Source of the DNA: JAOACQ01 sp049968515
GTDB taxonomy: Bacteria > Spirochaetota > Brevinematia > Brevinematales > JAOACQ01
Direction: 5' to 3'
NCBI GenBank assembly: GCA_049968515.1
Contig: JBMFQR010000009.1
Coordinates: 1-64,000 of the forward strand
DNA length: 64,000 bases
Numbering within the stretch: position 1 is the first letter of the stretch; each line of letters starts with the position of its first letter. The notes under the pieces are model-generated. The model was not told where the DNA came from. It did not search any database and saw nothing but the letters and a program-made list of their open reading frames with translations. This document shows positions 9,196 to 17,720 of this stretch, in pieces. Both the position numbers and the translations under genes were made by a program.

Positions 9196-9225
9196 ATAAC
9201 ATACGTTATATAACTATTGTTATAT
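9194..9225. promoter_or_regulatory. Palindromic operator candidate overlapping the esterase transcription start
   Basis: ATATAAC (9194-9200), GTTATAT (9205-9211) and a second GTTATAT (9219-9225) surround the expected start site. 9205-9214 is a perfect palindrome, GTTATATAAC. Overlap with the -10 and +1 region suggests repressor binding. The regulator is unknown. Confidence 0.45.
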
Positions 9226-9248
9226 AAAATTTCAAAGGAGGAAAGCTT

Positions 9249-10364
9249 ATGAAAGTAAAAAAATTATTAGTACTAATTCTGGGCATAATGATGTTTTGCC
9301 AGCTATGGGCTGGCGAAAAAACAAAGGGCAGTTTTGAAGTTGTAGATGTTGAGGCTACTTCCCTATCTAATAACATCTTTGGTGAATCCACAAAAAGGCA
9401 GGTAATTGTCTATTTGCCACCCGACTACCAGAATGAAAACAAAAGATATCCTGTACTGTACTATATGCCGGGCTATACAATAACTGCCTACAATGTTGTG
9501 GGTAGTATAGCACTGGGATTTCCAATCACTGACATAATGGATGAGCAATTGAAAAAAGGCAACATAGGAAAGATGATAGTTGTAGCAGTAGATGGGGTAA
9601 ATATCTTTTCAGGTAGCTTTTTTGTCAATTCCCCCCTCACCGGTAACTGGGAAGATTATATTGTAAAAGATCTAGTTAACTATATTGACTCAAACTACAG
9701 AACCATTGCAAAAGCCAGTTCAAGAGCAATATGTGGCCACTCAATGGGTGGATTCGGAGCTTTATACCTTGCATTGAGACATCCTGAAACCTTTAGTGTA
9801 GTTTATGCAATGTCCGCAGGTATCCTTGACAGAGAAGGTGTAAAAAATTCAACTGTTCTCGTTGACAAAAAGTATGAAAAAGACTGGTTCAATCTTATTG
9901 AAACGCTCGAAAAAATGTCAAAGGAAGAAGCTCTAAAATATATAAGAGATAACGCAAAAAGCTGGAGATTGACATATGATCCAAAACTTTTTAGTTTAGC
10001 CTATGGATGTGCTTTTGCATACGATTCAGTTGACAAACCACCTTTTATCAAATATCCAAAAAGAAAGGATGGAAGTTTTGATGAGGAAGTTGTACTAATC
10101 TGGAATAATGGTTTTGGAAACTGGGAGAAAAAAATTGAGGATTATAAAAATAAATCAATCAGATTAAAGGCAATCGCATGGGATTGTGGTAATCAGGATG
10201 AATACGAATGGATTCCACGAGGTGCAAAATATCTTGATGAACTTATGATGAAATATCACATACCTCACACTTATTTTAAATATGACGGGACACATATAAG
10301 CAAAAGAAAAGAAAGATTTGAACAATTTGCTCTCCCATTCATCTGGAAGAACCTGGAAAAATAA
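9249..10364 (+). CDS. Secreted esterase, CE1/esterase-D type alpha/beta hydrolase
   Basis: The 371-residue product begins with a signal peptide (cleavage likely after about residue 21, QLWAG). It continues with the esterase-D fold: RQVIVYLPPDY, YPVLYYMPGY, and the nucleophile elbow CGHSMGGFGALYLALRHP with Ser165. The likely catalytic His is His349 (DGTHISK) near the C-terminus. Relatives include feruloyl/acetyl-xylan esterases and S-formylglutathione hydrolases; the export signal favours polysaccharide or ester deacylation in the periplasm. The start follows a strong AAAGGAGG. A GH5 glycosidase (59298) may serve the same diet. The true substrate is not readable. Confidence 0.8.
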   Translation: MKVKKLLVLILGIMMFCQLWAGEKTKGSFEVVDVEATSLSNNIFGESTKRQVIVYLPPDYQNENKRYPVLYYMPGYTITAYNVVGSIALGFPITDIMDEQLKKGNIGKMIVVAVDGVNIFSGSFFVNSPLTGNWEDYIVKDLVNYIDSNYRTIAKASSRAICGHSMGGFGALYLALRHPETFSVVYAMSAGILDREGVKNSTVLVDKKYEKDWFNLIETLEKMSKEEALKYIRDNAKSWRLTYDPKLFSLAYGCAFAYDSVDKPPFIKYPKRKDGSFDEEVVLIWNNGFGNWEKKIEDYKNKSIRLKAIAWDCGNQDEYEWIPRGAKYLDELMMKYHIPHTYFKYDGTHISKRKERFEQFALPFIWKNLEK

Positions 10365-10397
10365 AGACTTATCTCAACCCGTGGTCCCTAATTTTCG

Positions 10398-10433
10398 ATT
10401 AAGGGGCCTATCTATATGGATAAGCCCCTTAAT
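10398..10433. terminator. Bidirectional rho-independent terminator
   Basis: ATTAAGGGGC (10398-10407) pairs with GCCCCTTAAT (10424-10433), and the stem extends inwards (TATC/GATA) with one mismatch. A- and T-rich flanks lie on both sides. It sits between the convergent esterase and lipoprotein genes and can end both. Confidence 0.75.
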
Positions 10434-10441
10434 TAAAATAT

Positions 10442-11545
10442 TTATTTCTTTTTCACAAAGCCAAACTGTGCAAAGAAAAAATCATTGGTATTGTAAATCC
10501 ACCCCTCCCTTTCAAAAATAAATCCACAGCTTAAATCTTCACTCAAAATGACACCACCACCTTCACCATTTGTATTCCACAAAGTATAAACATTAATCCC
10601 TTTATTTTGAACTGGAAATGAGTGAACTTGCATTGTGGCAACATTTGTTCCATAAAACCAGACATCAATATAGCTACCATTATTTGACAATGTCACTATA
10701 CCCTTTGTCAATTCAGAGGTCCAGTTAGTGCTATTTGGCTCTCTCCTCTGTGCATAGAACATTATGATATAATCCCCTGCAAGCTCTGAAGGAGTAACAG
10801 GGGTTGTCCTTAACTTAAGACCTACTTGGAATCCCTTACCAATACCCATATCGGCTGCCAATGTAGTATCACCTATAAACATAGGAATACTAAATTCTCC
10901 AGTTGGATTAACAGCATAAGCTAATTTTACTTCATTTGAAAAATAGATGGTTCCATGATCATCATTGCTTAAGCCACTATTTTCTCCTTTGTAATGAGAC
11001 CAGTTGGTATTAGAAATCTCAACAGCTCCAGCATTAACCTCATACAAACCATTACCATAATCATTTGTAACTAAACGAAATGCCTCAAGTATTGCGTAAA
11101 AACCATTTAAATTTGTCAAATCATCCGCTGAATTAATCTTCTGGGGAACCAAAACTGCAAAGGCTGGAATATTCGTGTTGTTCTCACGAATATAAAAATT
11201 CACCACAAGCATCTTATCCGGAATCTCAATAAAAAACGCTTCTTCATCGACAACTGGAACTGTAAACTTACAGCTTCCATCAGATTCTTCAGAATAAGTT
11301 GAGCTCCAGAAATAACCTCGCGTGAGATTGGAATACATTAGTTGTTTGCCTTCATGGTCAATTCCATACGATACAATATCACCTATCGAAGCCGAGCCAA
11401 TATAGTTTTTCAAATTCAAAGAGGTGCCGGTAGAAGTAGAACTAGCTGAACTCGAGGCTGATGATGGCTCACTACCACATGAAAAGAAAAGTAACATGAT
11501 AAGCAACACACCTAAAAGAACACCTAAATACTTAAACTTAATCAT
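10442..11545 (-). CDS. Lipoprotein of unknown function
   Basis: The product is 367 residues with a type II signal peptide: hydrophobic segment, then LLFFSC with the lipidated Cys at residue 23, followed by a low-complexity Ser/Ala/Thr linker (about residues 25-43). The remainder is beta-rich and not recognised. The start has GGAGGAAGCT upstream. Its leader closely resembles that of the convergent esterase at 9249 (both contain TATTGTTATATA followed by AAAGGAGGAAGCT or a near copy), which suggests shared control. Together they may form a surface enzyme/binding pair; this is inference. Confidence 0.6.
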   Translation of the reverse strand: MIKFKYLGVLLGVLLIMLLFFSCGSEPSSASSSASSTSTGTSLNLKNYIGSASIGDIVSYGIDHEGKQLMYSNLTRGYFWSSTYSEESDGSCKFTVPVVDEEAFFIEIPDKMLVVNFYIRENNTNIPAFAVLVPQKINSADDLTNLNGFYAILEAFRLVTNDYGNGLYEVNAGAVEISNTNWSHYKGENSGLSNDDHGTIYFSNEVKLAYAVNPTGEFSIPMFIGDTTLAADMGIGKGFQVGLKLRTTPVTPSELAGDYIIMFYAQRREPNSTNWTSELTKGIVTLSNNGSYIDVWFYGTNVATMQVHSFPVQNKGINVYTLWNTNGEGGGVILSEDLSCGFIFEREGWIYNTNDFFFAQFGFVKKK

Positions 11546-11565
11546 AGCTTCCTCCTTTCAAGAAG

Positions 11566-11594
11566 ATTATATATAACAATACACTAAAAGTAAA
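11566..11594 (-). promoter_or_regulatory. Sigma-70-type promoter of the 11545 lipoprotein
   Basis: On the minus strand TTTACT (11589-11594), a 17-base spacer and TATAAT (11566-11571) precede the ATG at 11545. The spacer and -10 contain a GTTATATA element also found at the esterase promoter. Confidence 0.6.
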
Positions 11595-11703
11595 GTAAAA
11601 ATGAAAATTTTTAGCAAATTTTTTTAATAAAAAGATCAAAAGACATTTCAGATATCATTGATCCAATTAATTCTTATAATTCTTAAAACATCTCTCCATT
11701 TTT

Positions 11704-11732
11704 TTGATAAACTTTGAAAATACATGTATAAT
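11704..11732 (+). promoter_or_regulatory. Sigma-70-type promoter of the liv operon
   Basis: TTGATA (11704-11709) and TATAAT (11727-11732) are separated by 17 bases. The livK ATG follows at 11759 with GGAGGAGG in the leader. Confidence 0.7.
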
Positions 11733-11758
11733 CTTAAACTAAAGGAGGAGGTCGGATT

Positions 11759-12934
11759 ATGAAAAAGCTATGTTTGATTTTTGCTGTTATGGCTCTGTTT
11801 GCCTGTGGAAAACAACAAACAATAAAGATAGGCTTTATGGGCCCGCTTACGGGTGATGCTGCCAATTATGGAAAGCTTATGTCCCAAGCTGTAAGGATTG
11901 CAGTTGATGAAAAAAATGCAGAGGGTGGCATAGGAGGAAATAAAATCACCCTTATTCTTGAGGATGATGAGGGAAAAGTTGAAAAAGCCAACCCTGCCAT
12001 TGAAAAGCTCGCAAGTGTGGATAAGGTGCTTGGAATTGTTGGACCTGTCTTTTCAAGCTGTGCACTCGCAATTGCTCCAAAATGCCAGTCAGAAAAGATT
12101 GTAATGATAACCCCATCTTCAACACATAAGGCATTAACTTCAGTTGGTAACTTTATTTTTAGAAATGTGCTTTCCGATGAGCTTCAGGCAAAGGTATTTG
12201 CAAAGTACGTTTTCAAGTATATGAAGTTAAGAAAGATTGCAGTACTCCACCTTAAAAACGACTATAGTCAGGGACTTGCTGAGGATTTTAGAACCGAGTT
12301 TGAAAAGCTTGGCGGAAAGATTGTGGCATTTGAATCCGCACTTCAGGGAGATAAGGATTTTAAGACCCAGCTGACAAGAATAAAGAATGCAAATCCAGAA
12401 GCCTTGTATATGCCAGATTATGTAGCAGAAATGGCCCAGATTATTGAGCAATCAAAACAACTCGGCCTTAATGTAAAATTTCTGTCAGGGGATGGATATT
12501 CAAATCCAGAGATCTTTGAATTAATAGGAGATAATGCCAATGGTGTAATCTTTGCTAATTCGGCTGAAGAAACTGGAGAGCTTTCCCCGATAAGAAAAGA
12601 ATTTATCGAAAAGTATGAAAAGAGATGGAAAATGAAACCGGACGCATTCAGTATGAATTCCTATGACTCAGCAAAAATACTTATAAATGCGATTGAAAAG
12701 GTCTACAATGAAATGTCACCGGAAGAGAAAAAGGGTCTGAAGTTCAATCGTGATAAGATAAGAGATTATGTGGCTGCCACTGAAAACTACAACGGAGCAA
12801 GTGGAGTTGTTACATTTTTGAAGGAAAAAGGAGATGCTATAAAGAATGTTGGTATTTTCATTGCTGAAAACAAAAATTACAGGCAATTACAGGCTTTTAC
12901 CATTAAAGATGATGAACTTGTAGAAATAAAATAA
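11759..12934 (+). CDS. livK: Branched-chain amino-acid ABC transporter, substrate-binding lipoprotein
   Basis: The product is 391 residues with lipobox LFAC (Cys16), so it is tethered in the periplasm. The mature part has the class-I periplasmic binding fold: IKIGFMGPLTGDAANYGKLM, AVDEKNAEGGIGGNKI, an SST-type ligand contact (ITPSSTHKAL), and MNSYDSAKIL near the C-terminus. It binds Leu/Ile/Val or related ligands and delivers them to LivHM. It is the first gene of a complete five-gene operon reading 11759-16304. Ligand specificity cannot be read from sequence alone. Confidence 0.88.
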   Translation: MKKLCLIFAVMALFACGKQQTIKIGFMGPLTGDAANYGKLMSQAVRIAVDEKNAEGGIGGNKITLILEDDEGKVEKANPAIEKLASVDKVLGIVGPVFSSCALAIAPKCQSEKIVMITPSSTHKALTSVGNFIFRNVLSDELQAKVFAKYVFKYMKLRKIAVLHLKNDYSQGLAEDFRTEFEKLGGKIVAFESALQGDKDFKTQLTRIKNANPEALYMPDYVAEMAQIIEQSKQLGLNVKFLSGDGYSNPEIFELIGDNANGVIFANSAEETGELSPIRKEFIEKYEKRWKMKPDAFSMNSYDSAKILINAIEKVYNEMSPEEKKGLKFNRDKIRDYVAATENYNGASGVVTFLKEKGDAIKNVGIFIAENKNYRQLQAFTIKDDELVEIK

Positions 12935-12952
12935 TCTAAATTTTGGGTTTCA

Positions 12953-13876
12953 ATGAATCTCTTTAATATTCCTCTTAACGAGTTGATTCAACATTTAATC
13001 AATGGAATTACAATCGGGTTTATTTATGCTCTCATAGCTTTAGGTTATACAATGGTTTATGGAATACTAAAGCTTATCAATTTTGCACATGGTGAATTTC
13101 TTATGATGGGCACATATATCTCTTTGATAATCTGGGATCTTTTCATTTCAAGTGCAGGAGTAAATTTCATCTATTTTGTTTTAGCACTCCTTTGTGGAGT
13201 AATATTCTCAGCCACCTTGGGTGTGGTTGTGGAAAAACTTGCCTACAAACCACTAAGAAAATCAAACAGGCTTGCCCCACTGCTTTCTGCAATTGGAGTG
13301 TCCATAATTCTTTCTAATACCGCTGGTTTAATATTCGGAACAAAATCAAAAAAGTTTGATTATCCCTATCCCAATGAGCCTATTTTCTTACAGAATATAT
13401 CAATAACTCCACATCAGATTGTCGTGATACTTGTCTCATTAATTTTAATGATAATGCTTAGATTATTTGTCACAAAAACTCGCTGGGGAAAGGCAATGCG
13501 TGCAGCAAGTGAGGACATTGATACAACTTCGCTGATGGGAGTTAATGTAGACTTTATAATAAGCCTTACATTTGCTATTGGAGCAGGACTTGCAACTGTT
13601 GCCGGAGTATTTATGGGAATGGAATACAAGGTATTTCCTACAATGGGGACTATGGCTGGACTTAAGGCTTTTATTGCTGCCGTTTTCGGTGGCATAGGCA
13701 ATATAAGCGGGGCAATGCTGGGTGGTGTTATTTTAGGAATTCTTGAGACATTTGGTGTTGCAATATTGGGAATCCCTCACGGGCTTAAGGATACAATATC
13801 CTTCACAGTCTTAATTTTAATCCTGATTTTTAAACCTTCGGGGCTACTGGGGAAAAAGATAAGAGAGAAGGTCTGA
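12953..13876 (+). CDS. livH: Branched-chain amino-acid ABC transporter permease LivH
   Basis: This 307-residue inner-membrane permease has about eight hydrophobic segments. Family signatures are GITIGFIYALIALGYTMVYG at the start, INFAHGEFLMMGTY, and GLKAFIAAVFGGIGNISGAM, the loop that docks to the ATPases. It follows livK by 18 bases and precedes livM by one base. Confidence 0.9.
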   Translation: MNLFNIPLNELIQHLINGITIGFIYALIALGYTMVYGILKLINFAHGEFLMMGTYISLIIWDLFISSAGVNFIYFVLALLCGVIFSATLGVVVEKLAYKPLRKSNRLAPLLSAIGVSIILSNTAGLIFGTKSKKFDYPYPNEPIFLQNISITPHQIVVILVSLILMIMLRLFVTKTRWGKAMRAASEDIDTTSLMGVNVDFIISLTFAIGAGLATVAGVFMGMEYKVFPTMGTMAGLKAFIAAVFGGIGNISGAMLGGVILGILETFGVAILGIPHGLKDTISFTVLILILIFKPSGLLGKKIREKV

Positions 13877-13877
13877 T

Positions 13878-14801
13878 ATGCTGAATTTTATATTTTTACT
13901 GATTATCTATTTCGGTATTTACGGAATTCTTGCATTGAGTCAAAATCTCATTACAGGGTTTACTGGTTTGCTCTCAATATGTCAGGCTGGATTCTTCGCC
14001 ATTGGGGCATATGTAACTGCAATCTATCTTGTGAACACAAATGGAAGCTTCTGGATTGCTCTTCTTTTAGCCTCCCTTTTCAGCACCCTGTCCGGACTGC
14101 TTATTGGCCTACCATCTCTCCGACTGAGAGGTGACTATTTAGCAATTGCAACACTCGGCTTTGGCGAGATAGTAAAAAATGTCATTATCAACTGGGATAA
14201 GGTGACAAGAGGCCCCTTAGGAATAATAAATATTCCAGTATTAAAAATTTTTGGGCTATCATTTTCCCCATCAAACAAGCTTTTTTATGCTGTCTTCATA
14301 TGGAGCTTTTTAATAATAATTTATTTCATTTTAGAAAGGATAATTCACAGTCGCTTCGGAAGGGCACTTGAAGCAATCAGAGAAGATGAAATTGCAGCAG
14401 TCTCAATGGGAATAAATATAACTCTATATAAGATTGTCGCTTTCTCGGTCGGTGCCTTATTTGCTGGAATTGCAGGGAGTTTATGGGCTATTTATCACCA
14501 GTCTGTTTCGCCCCAAACTTTTGACTTTATGCTCTCCGTAATGATACTCTGTATGGTGGTTTTAGGGGGAATGGGAAACAATTTATCTTCAATAATAGGC
14601 ACAACAATACTTGTTACAATTTCAGAACTCCCAAGATTACTCGGTTTCTCGAATATATTTCCTCCTCAGATAAATCAGATATTTTTCGGAATTCTTTTAG
14701 TACTCATTATGATCTTCAGACCACAGGGGATACTAAAAAGAAAGAGGGTGGATTTTGAAAGACTTATAGAGAAGAAAATCAAAATGGAGGTAAAAAGTTG
14801 A
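13878..14801 (+). CDS. livM: Branched-chain amino-acid ABC transporter permease LivM
   Basis: The second permease is 307 residues. Visible family motifs are NLITGFTGLLSICQAGFFAI, LRLRGDYLAIATLGFGEI and MVVLGGMGNNLSSIIGT, the ATPase-docking loop. It starts one base after the livH stop with GAAGG upstream. Its TGA stop overlaps the TTG start of livG, which implies translational coupling. Confidence 0.9.
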   Translation: MLNFIFLLIIYFGIYGILALSQNLITGFTGLLSICQAGFFAIGAYVTAIYLVNTNGSFWIALLLASLFSTLSGLLIGLPSLRLRGDYLAIATLGFGEIVKNVIINWDKVTRGPLGIINIPVLKIFGLSFSPSNKLFYAVFIWSFLIIIYFILERIIHSRFGRALEAIREDEIAAVSMGINITLYKIVAFSVGALFAGIAGSLWAIYHQSVSPQTFDFMLSVMILCMVVLGGMGNNLSSIIGTTILVTISELPRLLGFSNIFPPQINQIFFGILLVLIMIFRPQGILKRKRVDFERLIEKKIKMEVKS

Positions 14802-15586
14802 GTTATCTTTATACATCAAGCCTGCGAAAGGAGTTTGGTGGTGTTGTGGCTCTTTCTGACGTTGATTTTGTGGTAGAAAAGGGACTTATAACAGGTCTTA
14901 TAGGTCCAAATGGTGCAGGAAAAACCACTCTGTTCAATATAATCAGCGGGCTTGAAACGGCAACAGAGGGCTTTGTATTTTTCAAAGGCACTGACATTAC
15001 CAACTACAAGCCATACAGAATAACAAGAATGGGTATAGCAAGGACATTTCAAAATTTAAGACTTTTTAAGGAGATGACCGTCCTTGAAAATGTTATGGTA
15101 GGCAGACATTTTAGGTCGGCGTGTCAGTTTTTTCCAAAAAATCGATTTCTAAATTCAATATACTGCCTTTTCAATACAAAAAGAGAAGAGGAGGACATCT
15201 ATTATTCCTCAATGAAATGGCTCTCCTTTCTGGGACTTGATAAATTCAAGCAGGAATTACCAGCCAATCTACCATACGGAAAACAAAAGGTTGTGGAAAT
15301 TGCAAGGGCAATTGCCACAGATCCCGAAGTTCTCTTGCTTGATGAGCCAGCAGCAGGGCTAAATCCAAAAGAGACAATGGAATTGCTTGAGATTGTTAGA
15401 AAAATAAATGAGATGGGTATAACCATTGTCCTGATTGAGCACGATATGAAATTTGTAATGAAACTCTGCCACAGAATTTTTGTATTGAACTATGGTAGAC
15501 TAATTGCAGAGGGAAAACCTGAAGAAATACAGAAAAATCCACTTGTTATAGAAGCTTATTTAGGAAAAGAAAATGAAATTGCTTGA
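14798..15586 (+). CDS. livG: Branched-chain amino-acid ABC transporter ATPase LivG
   Basis: This 262-residue ATPase has Walker A GPNGAGKTT, the LivG-type insertion RMGIARTFQNLRLFKEMTV, a signature region altered to LPYGKQKVVEIARAIA (LSGGQ-like core degraded to PYGKQ, as is common in LivG), Walker B LLLDEPAAGLNP and the switch His in IEHD. The start is TTG at 14798, overlapping the livM stop (TTGA), with GGAGG at 14786-14790. Confidence 0.9.
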   Translation: MSYLYTSSLRKEFGGVVALSDVDFVVEKGLITGLIGPNGAGKTTLFNIISGLETATEGFVFFKGTDITNYKPYRITRMGIARTFQNLRLFKEMTVLENVMVGRHFRSACQFFPKNRFLNSIYCLFNTKREEEDIYYSSMKWLSFLGLDKFKQELPANLPYGKQKVVEIARAIATDPEVLLLDEPAAGLNPKETMELLEIVRKINEMGITIVLIEHDMKFVMKLCHRIFVLNYGRLIAEGKPEEIQKNPLVIEAYLGKENEIA

Positions 15587-16304
15587 GGCTAAAAATATTT
15601 CTATCAACTATGGCGGGCATAAGGCTGTCAAAGATGCAAGCTTTGAAATCCTTGAAAATGAAATTGTGGCTTTTATCGGTGCAAATGGTGCTGGAAAGTC
15701 CACACTGCTTAAATCAATTGTAGGGCTTGTGCCTCTGAAAACTGGTAGCATTACATTTGACAGAAAACCAATAAGAAGTGCAGGTGGCATAAATTTTACA
15801 ACCGACAATATCGTAAAAATGGGGATTTCTCTGGTGCCAGAGGGTAGAAAAATCTTTGGCGACCTATCTGTCAGAGAAAATCTTGAAATGGGGGCATACA
15901 TCATTAAAGAAAGAAAAAAAATTGAAGATAGACTTGAGTTCGTATACTCACTTTTCCCCATTCTGAAAGATAGACAGAGACAAAGGGCTGGATTGTTGTC
16001 TGGCGGTGAACAGCAGATGCTATCAATCTCAAGAGCACTGATGAGCTATCCGAAACTTCTTCTTCTCGATGAACCGAGTCTCGGGCTTGCACCATTCGTT
16101 GTAAAAGACATTTTTGCCATTCTTAAGAAAATAAATAAAGAAGAAAAGGTAAGTATTTGCCTTGTCGAACAGAATGCAAAGCTTGCCTTAAAAATTTCAA
16201 AGAGGGGATATGTTATAGAAACGGGAGAGATAATATTCAGTGACGAAAGTGAAAAATTACTTATGGATCCAAAAGTAAAATCAGCATATCTTGGAGAAGG
16301 CTAA
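15573..16304 (+). CDS. livF: Branched-chain amino-acid ABC transporter ATPase LivF
   Basis: The product is 243 residues. It has Walker A GANGAGKST, signature LLSGGEQQMLSISRAL, Walker B LLLDEPSLGLAP, and the LivF-typical LVPEGRKIFGDLSVRENLEM. It overlaps livG by 14 bases and closes the operon. The stop is only 13 bases from the convergent metF; no clear terminator is seen between them. Confidence 0.9.
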   Translation: MKLLEAKNISINYGGHKAVKDASFEILENEIVAFIGANGAGKSTLLKSIVGLVPLKTGSITFDRKPIRSAGGINFTTDNIVKMGISLVPEGRKIFGDLSVRENLEMGAYIIKERKKIEDRLEFVYSLFPILKDRQRQRAGLLSGGEQQMLSISRALMSYPKLLLLDEPSLGLAPFVVKDIFAILKKINKEEKVSICLVEQNAKLALKISKRGYVIETGEIIFSDESEKLLMDPKVKSAYLGEG

Positions 16305-16317
16305 TATCCCATAACAG

Positions 16318-17181
16318 CTAATCAAATAAGAGTGATTCTATCTCCTTAAAGATTATCAGTGTTGCCTTTGACTTATTAAGAGTGTAAAAATGTATTCCAG
16401 CCACACCATTCTTCAAAAGATCCTCTGTCTGATGTATTGCATATTCTATGCCTATCTTCTCAACATCCTCATCTGAATCACGGTGTTTCTCAAGGAGATT
16501 TTTCAACTGAGAAGGTATTTTGGCATTACACATAGAGGTAAACTTTGTGATCTGATTGTAGTTTGTAATTGGCATTATACCTGCAACAATAGGAATGTAA
16601 ATACTATACTTTTCACATCTATCAAGAAAATCATAAAATGCAGAATTATCAAAAAAGAGCTGTGTTATGCCAAATTCCATACCGGCCTCAACCTTAATTC
16701 CCAAAAATCTCATCTCATCATCCCAGTTTTCAGATTCAGGATGTCTTTCTGGATATACAGCTCCACCAATAGAAAAATAATCATCATAATTTTCTTTAAT
16801 CAATCTTATCAAATCACTTGAGTGATAAATGCCTAAAACATTTCCTTTCACCGGCAAATCACCTCTTAATGCAAGAATATTCTCTATTCTGTTATCCTTA
16901 TAGTCATCAAGGATTGAAATCAATTCTTCACTGGAATGAGAAATGCAGGTCAGATGTGCCATAACTGTAAGATTGTTCTCACCTGCAAGTTTTATTACAA
17001 GTTCTCTTGTCTTTTCTCTGGTACTCCCACCAGCCCCATAGGTTACAGAAACAAAAGAAGGATTTATCTTCTCAAGACTCTTTATGTTATCAAGCAATTC
17101 AGCAAAACCATTTTCAGTCTTTGGTGGAAAAAACTCGAATGAGATTGTTCTTTCTTTTTTTAAAATCTCACTTATCTTCAT
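16318..17181 (-). CDS. metF: 5,10-methylenetetrahydrofolate reductase
   Basis: The product is 287 residues, the bacterial MetF length. It reduces methylene-THF to methyl-THF with FAD, feeding methionine synthesis. Motifs are TISFEFFPPKTENG at the start with the catalytic Glu, PSFVSVTYGAGGS, ILALRGDLP, and a late PIVAGIMPI. The start overlaps the stop of the upstream zinc anti-sigma gene by 14 bases, so translation is coupled, although a functional tie is not evident. Confidence 0.9.
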   Translation of the reverse strand: MKISEILKKERTISFEFFPPKTENGFAELLDNIKSLEKINPSFVSVTYGAGGSTREKTRELVIKLAGENNLTVMAHLTCISHSSEELISILDDYKDNRIENILALRGDLPVKGNVLGIYHSSDLIRLIKENYDDYFSIGGAVYPERHPESENWDDEMRFLGIKVEAGMEFGITQLFFDNSAFYDFLDRCEKYSIYIPIVAGIMPITNYNQITKFTSMCNAKIPSQLKNLLEKHRDSDEDVEKIGIEYAIHQTEDLLKNGVAGIHFYTLNKSKATLIIFKEIESLLFD

Positions 17182-17719
17182 AATTAGGCCCTCTTAACGT
17201 TAGATTTATTCTCTTTCCATCTATTTTGAGTATGTAATTTCCCTTTCTCAAATTCTTTATTGTGACCTCATTCTCTGCATTGATCTTTGAAAAAAGAGGT
17301 AGCTCATCTTCATTCTTTAATAACTCCACATCAAATAGCTTCTTTCCACCTATAACTGTAATCCAGAAGGTTTCATCTTCCTGTAAAGAAATCTTAATGG
17401 AAAAATCGCCATAATGTGTTTGAAATAAAGCTCTACTCGATTTCTCCTTCTTTCTAACACCAGTCTCAACCACCCGTGGTCTGGAAAGATTGGTAAAGAA
17501 TGAGACAATTCTATCTTTTACTACCTGAAGAGTAATTGCCTTGATTTCTTTTAACAATCCTTTATCACTATGTGCCATCTCAGAATTTATCCTATTCAAT
17601 TCAAGAAGCTCTTTCAGACAAAGCCTGCACGTCTTTAAATGCCTTTCTATCTCATCGTCCATATTGCCATCTAAAAAAGCAAGCATTCTAATCTCCTCAA
17701 ATTTTCCACAACCAAACAT
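17168..17719 (-). CDS. Zinc-finger anti-sigma-like protein, apparently soluble
   Basis: The product is 183 residues from the ATG at 17719. The N-terminus has EEIRMLAFLDGN followed by the HxxxCxxC zinc motif (HLKTCRLC), the core of the ZAS anti-sigma domain. No membrane helix follows, unlike most ZAS proteins; the C-terminal 90 residues look beta-rich (DFSIKISLQEDETFWITVI). It begins one base after the stop of the divergent sigma-like gene, so the two are a likely regulator pair. An in-frame upstream ATG at 17734 overlapping the sigma gene is also possible. The signal sensed is unknown. Confidence 0.6.
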   Translation of the reverse strand: MFGCGKFEEIRMLAFLDGNMDDEIERHLKTCRLCLKELLELNRINSEMAHSDKGLLKEIKAITLQVVKDRIVSFFTNLSRPRVVETGVRKKEKSSRALFQTHYGDFSIKISLQEDETFWITVIGGKKLFDVELLKNEDELPLFSKINAENEVTIKNLRKGNYILKIDGKRINLTLRGPNYEDK

Positions 17720-17720
17720 A

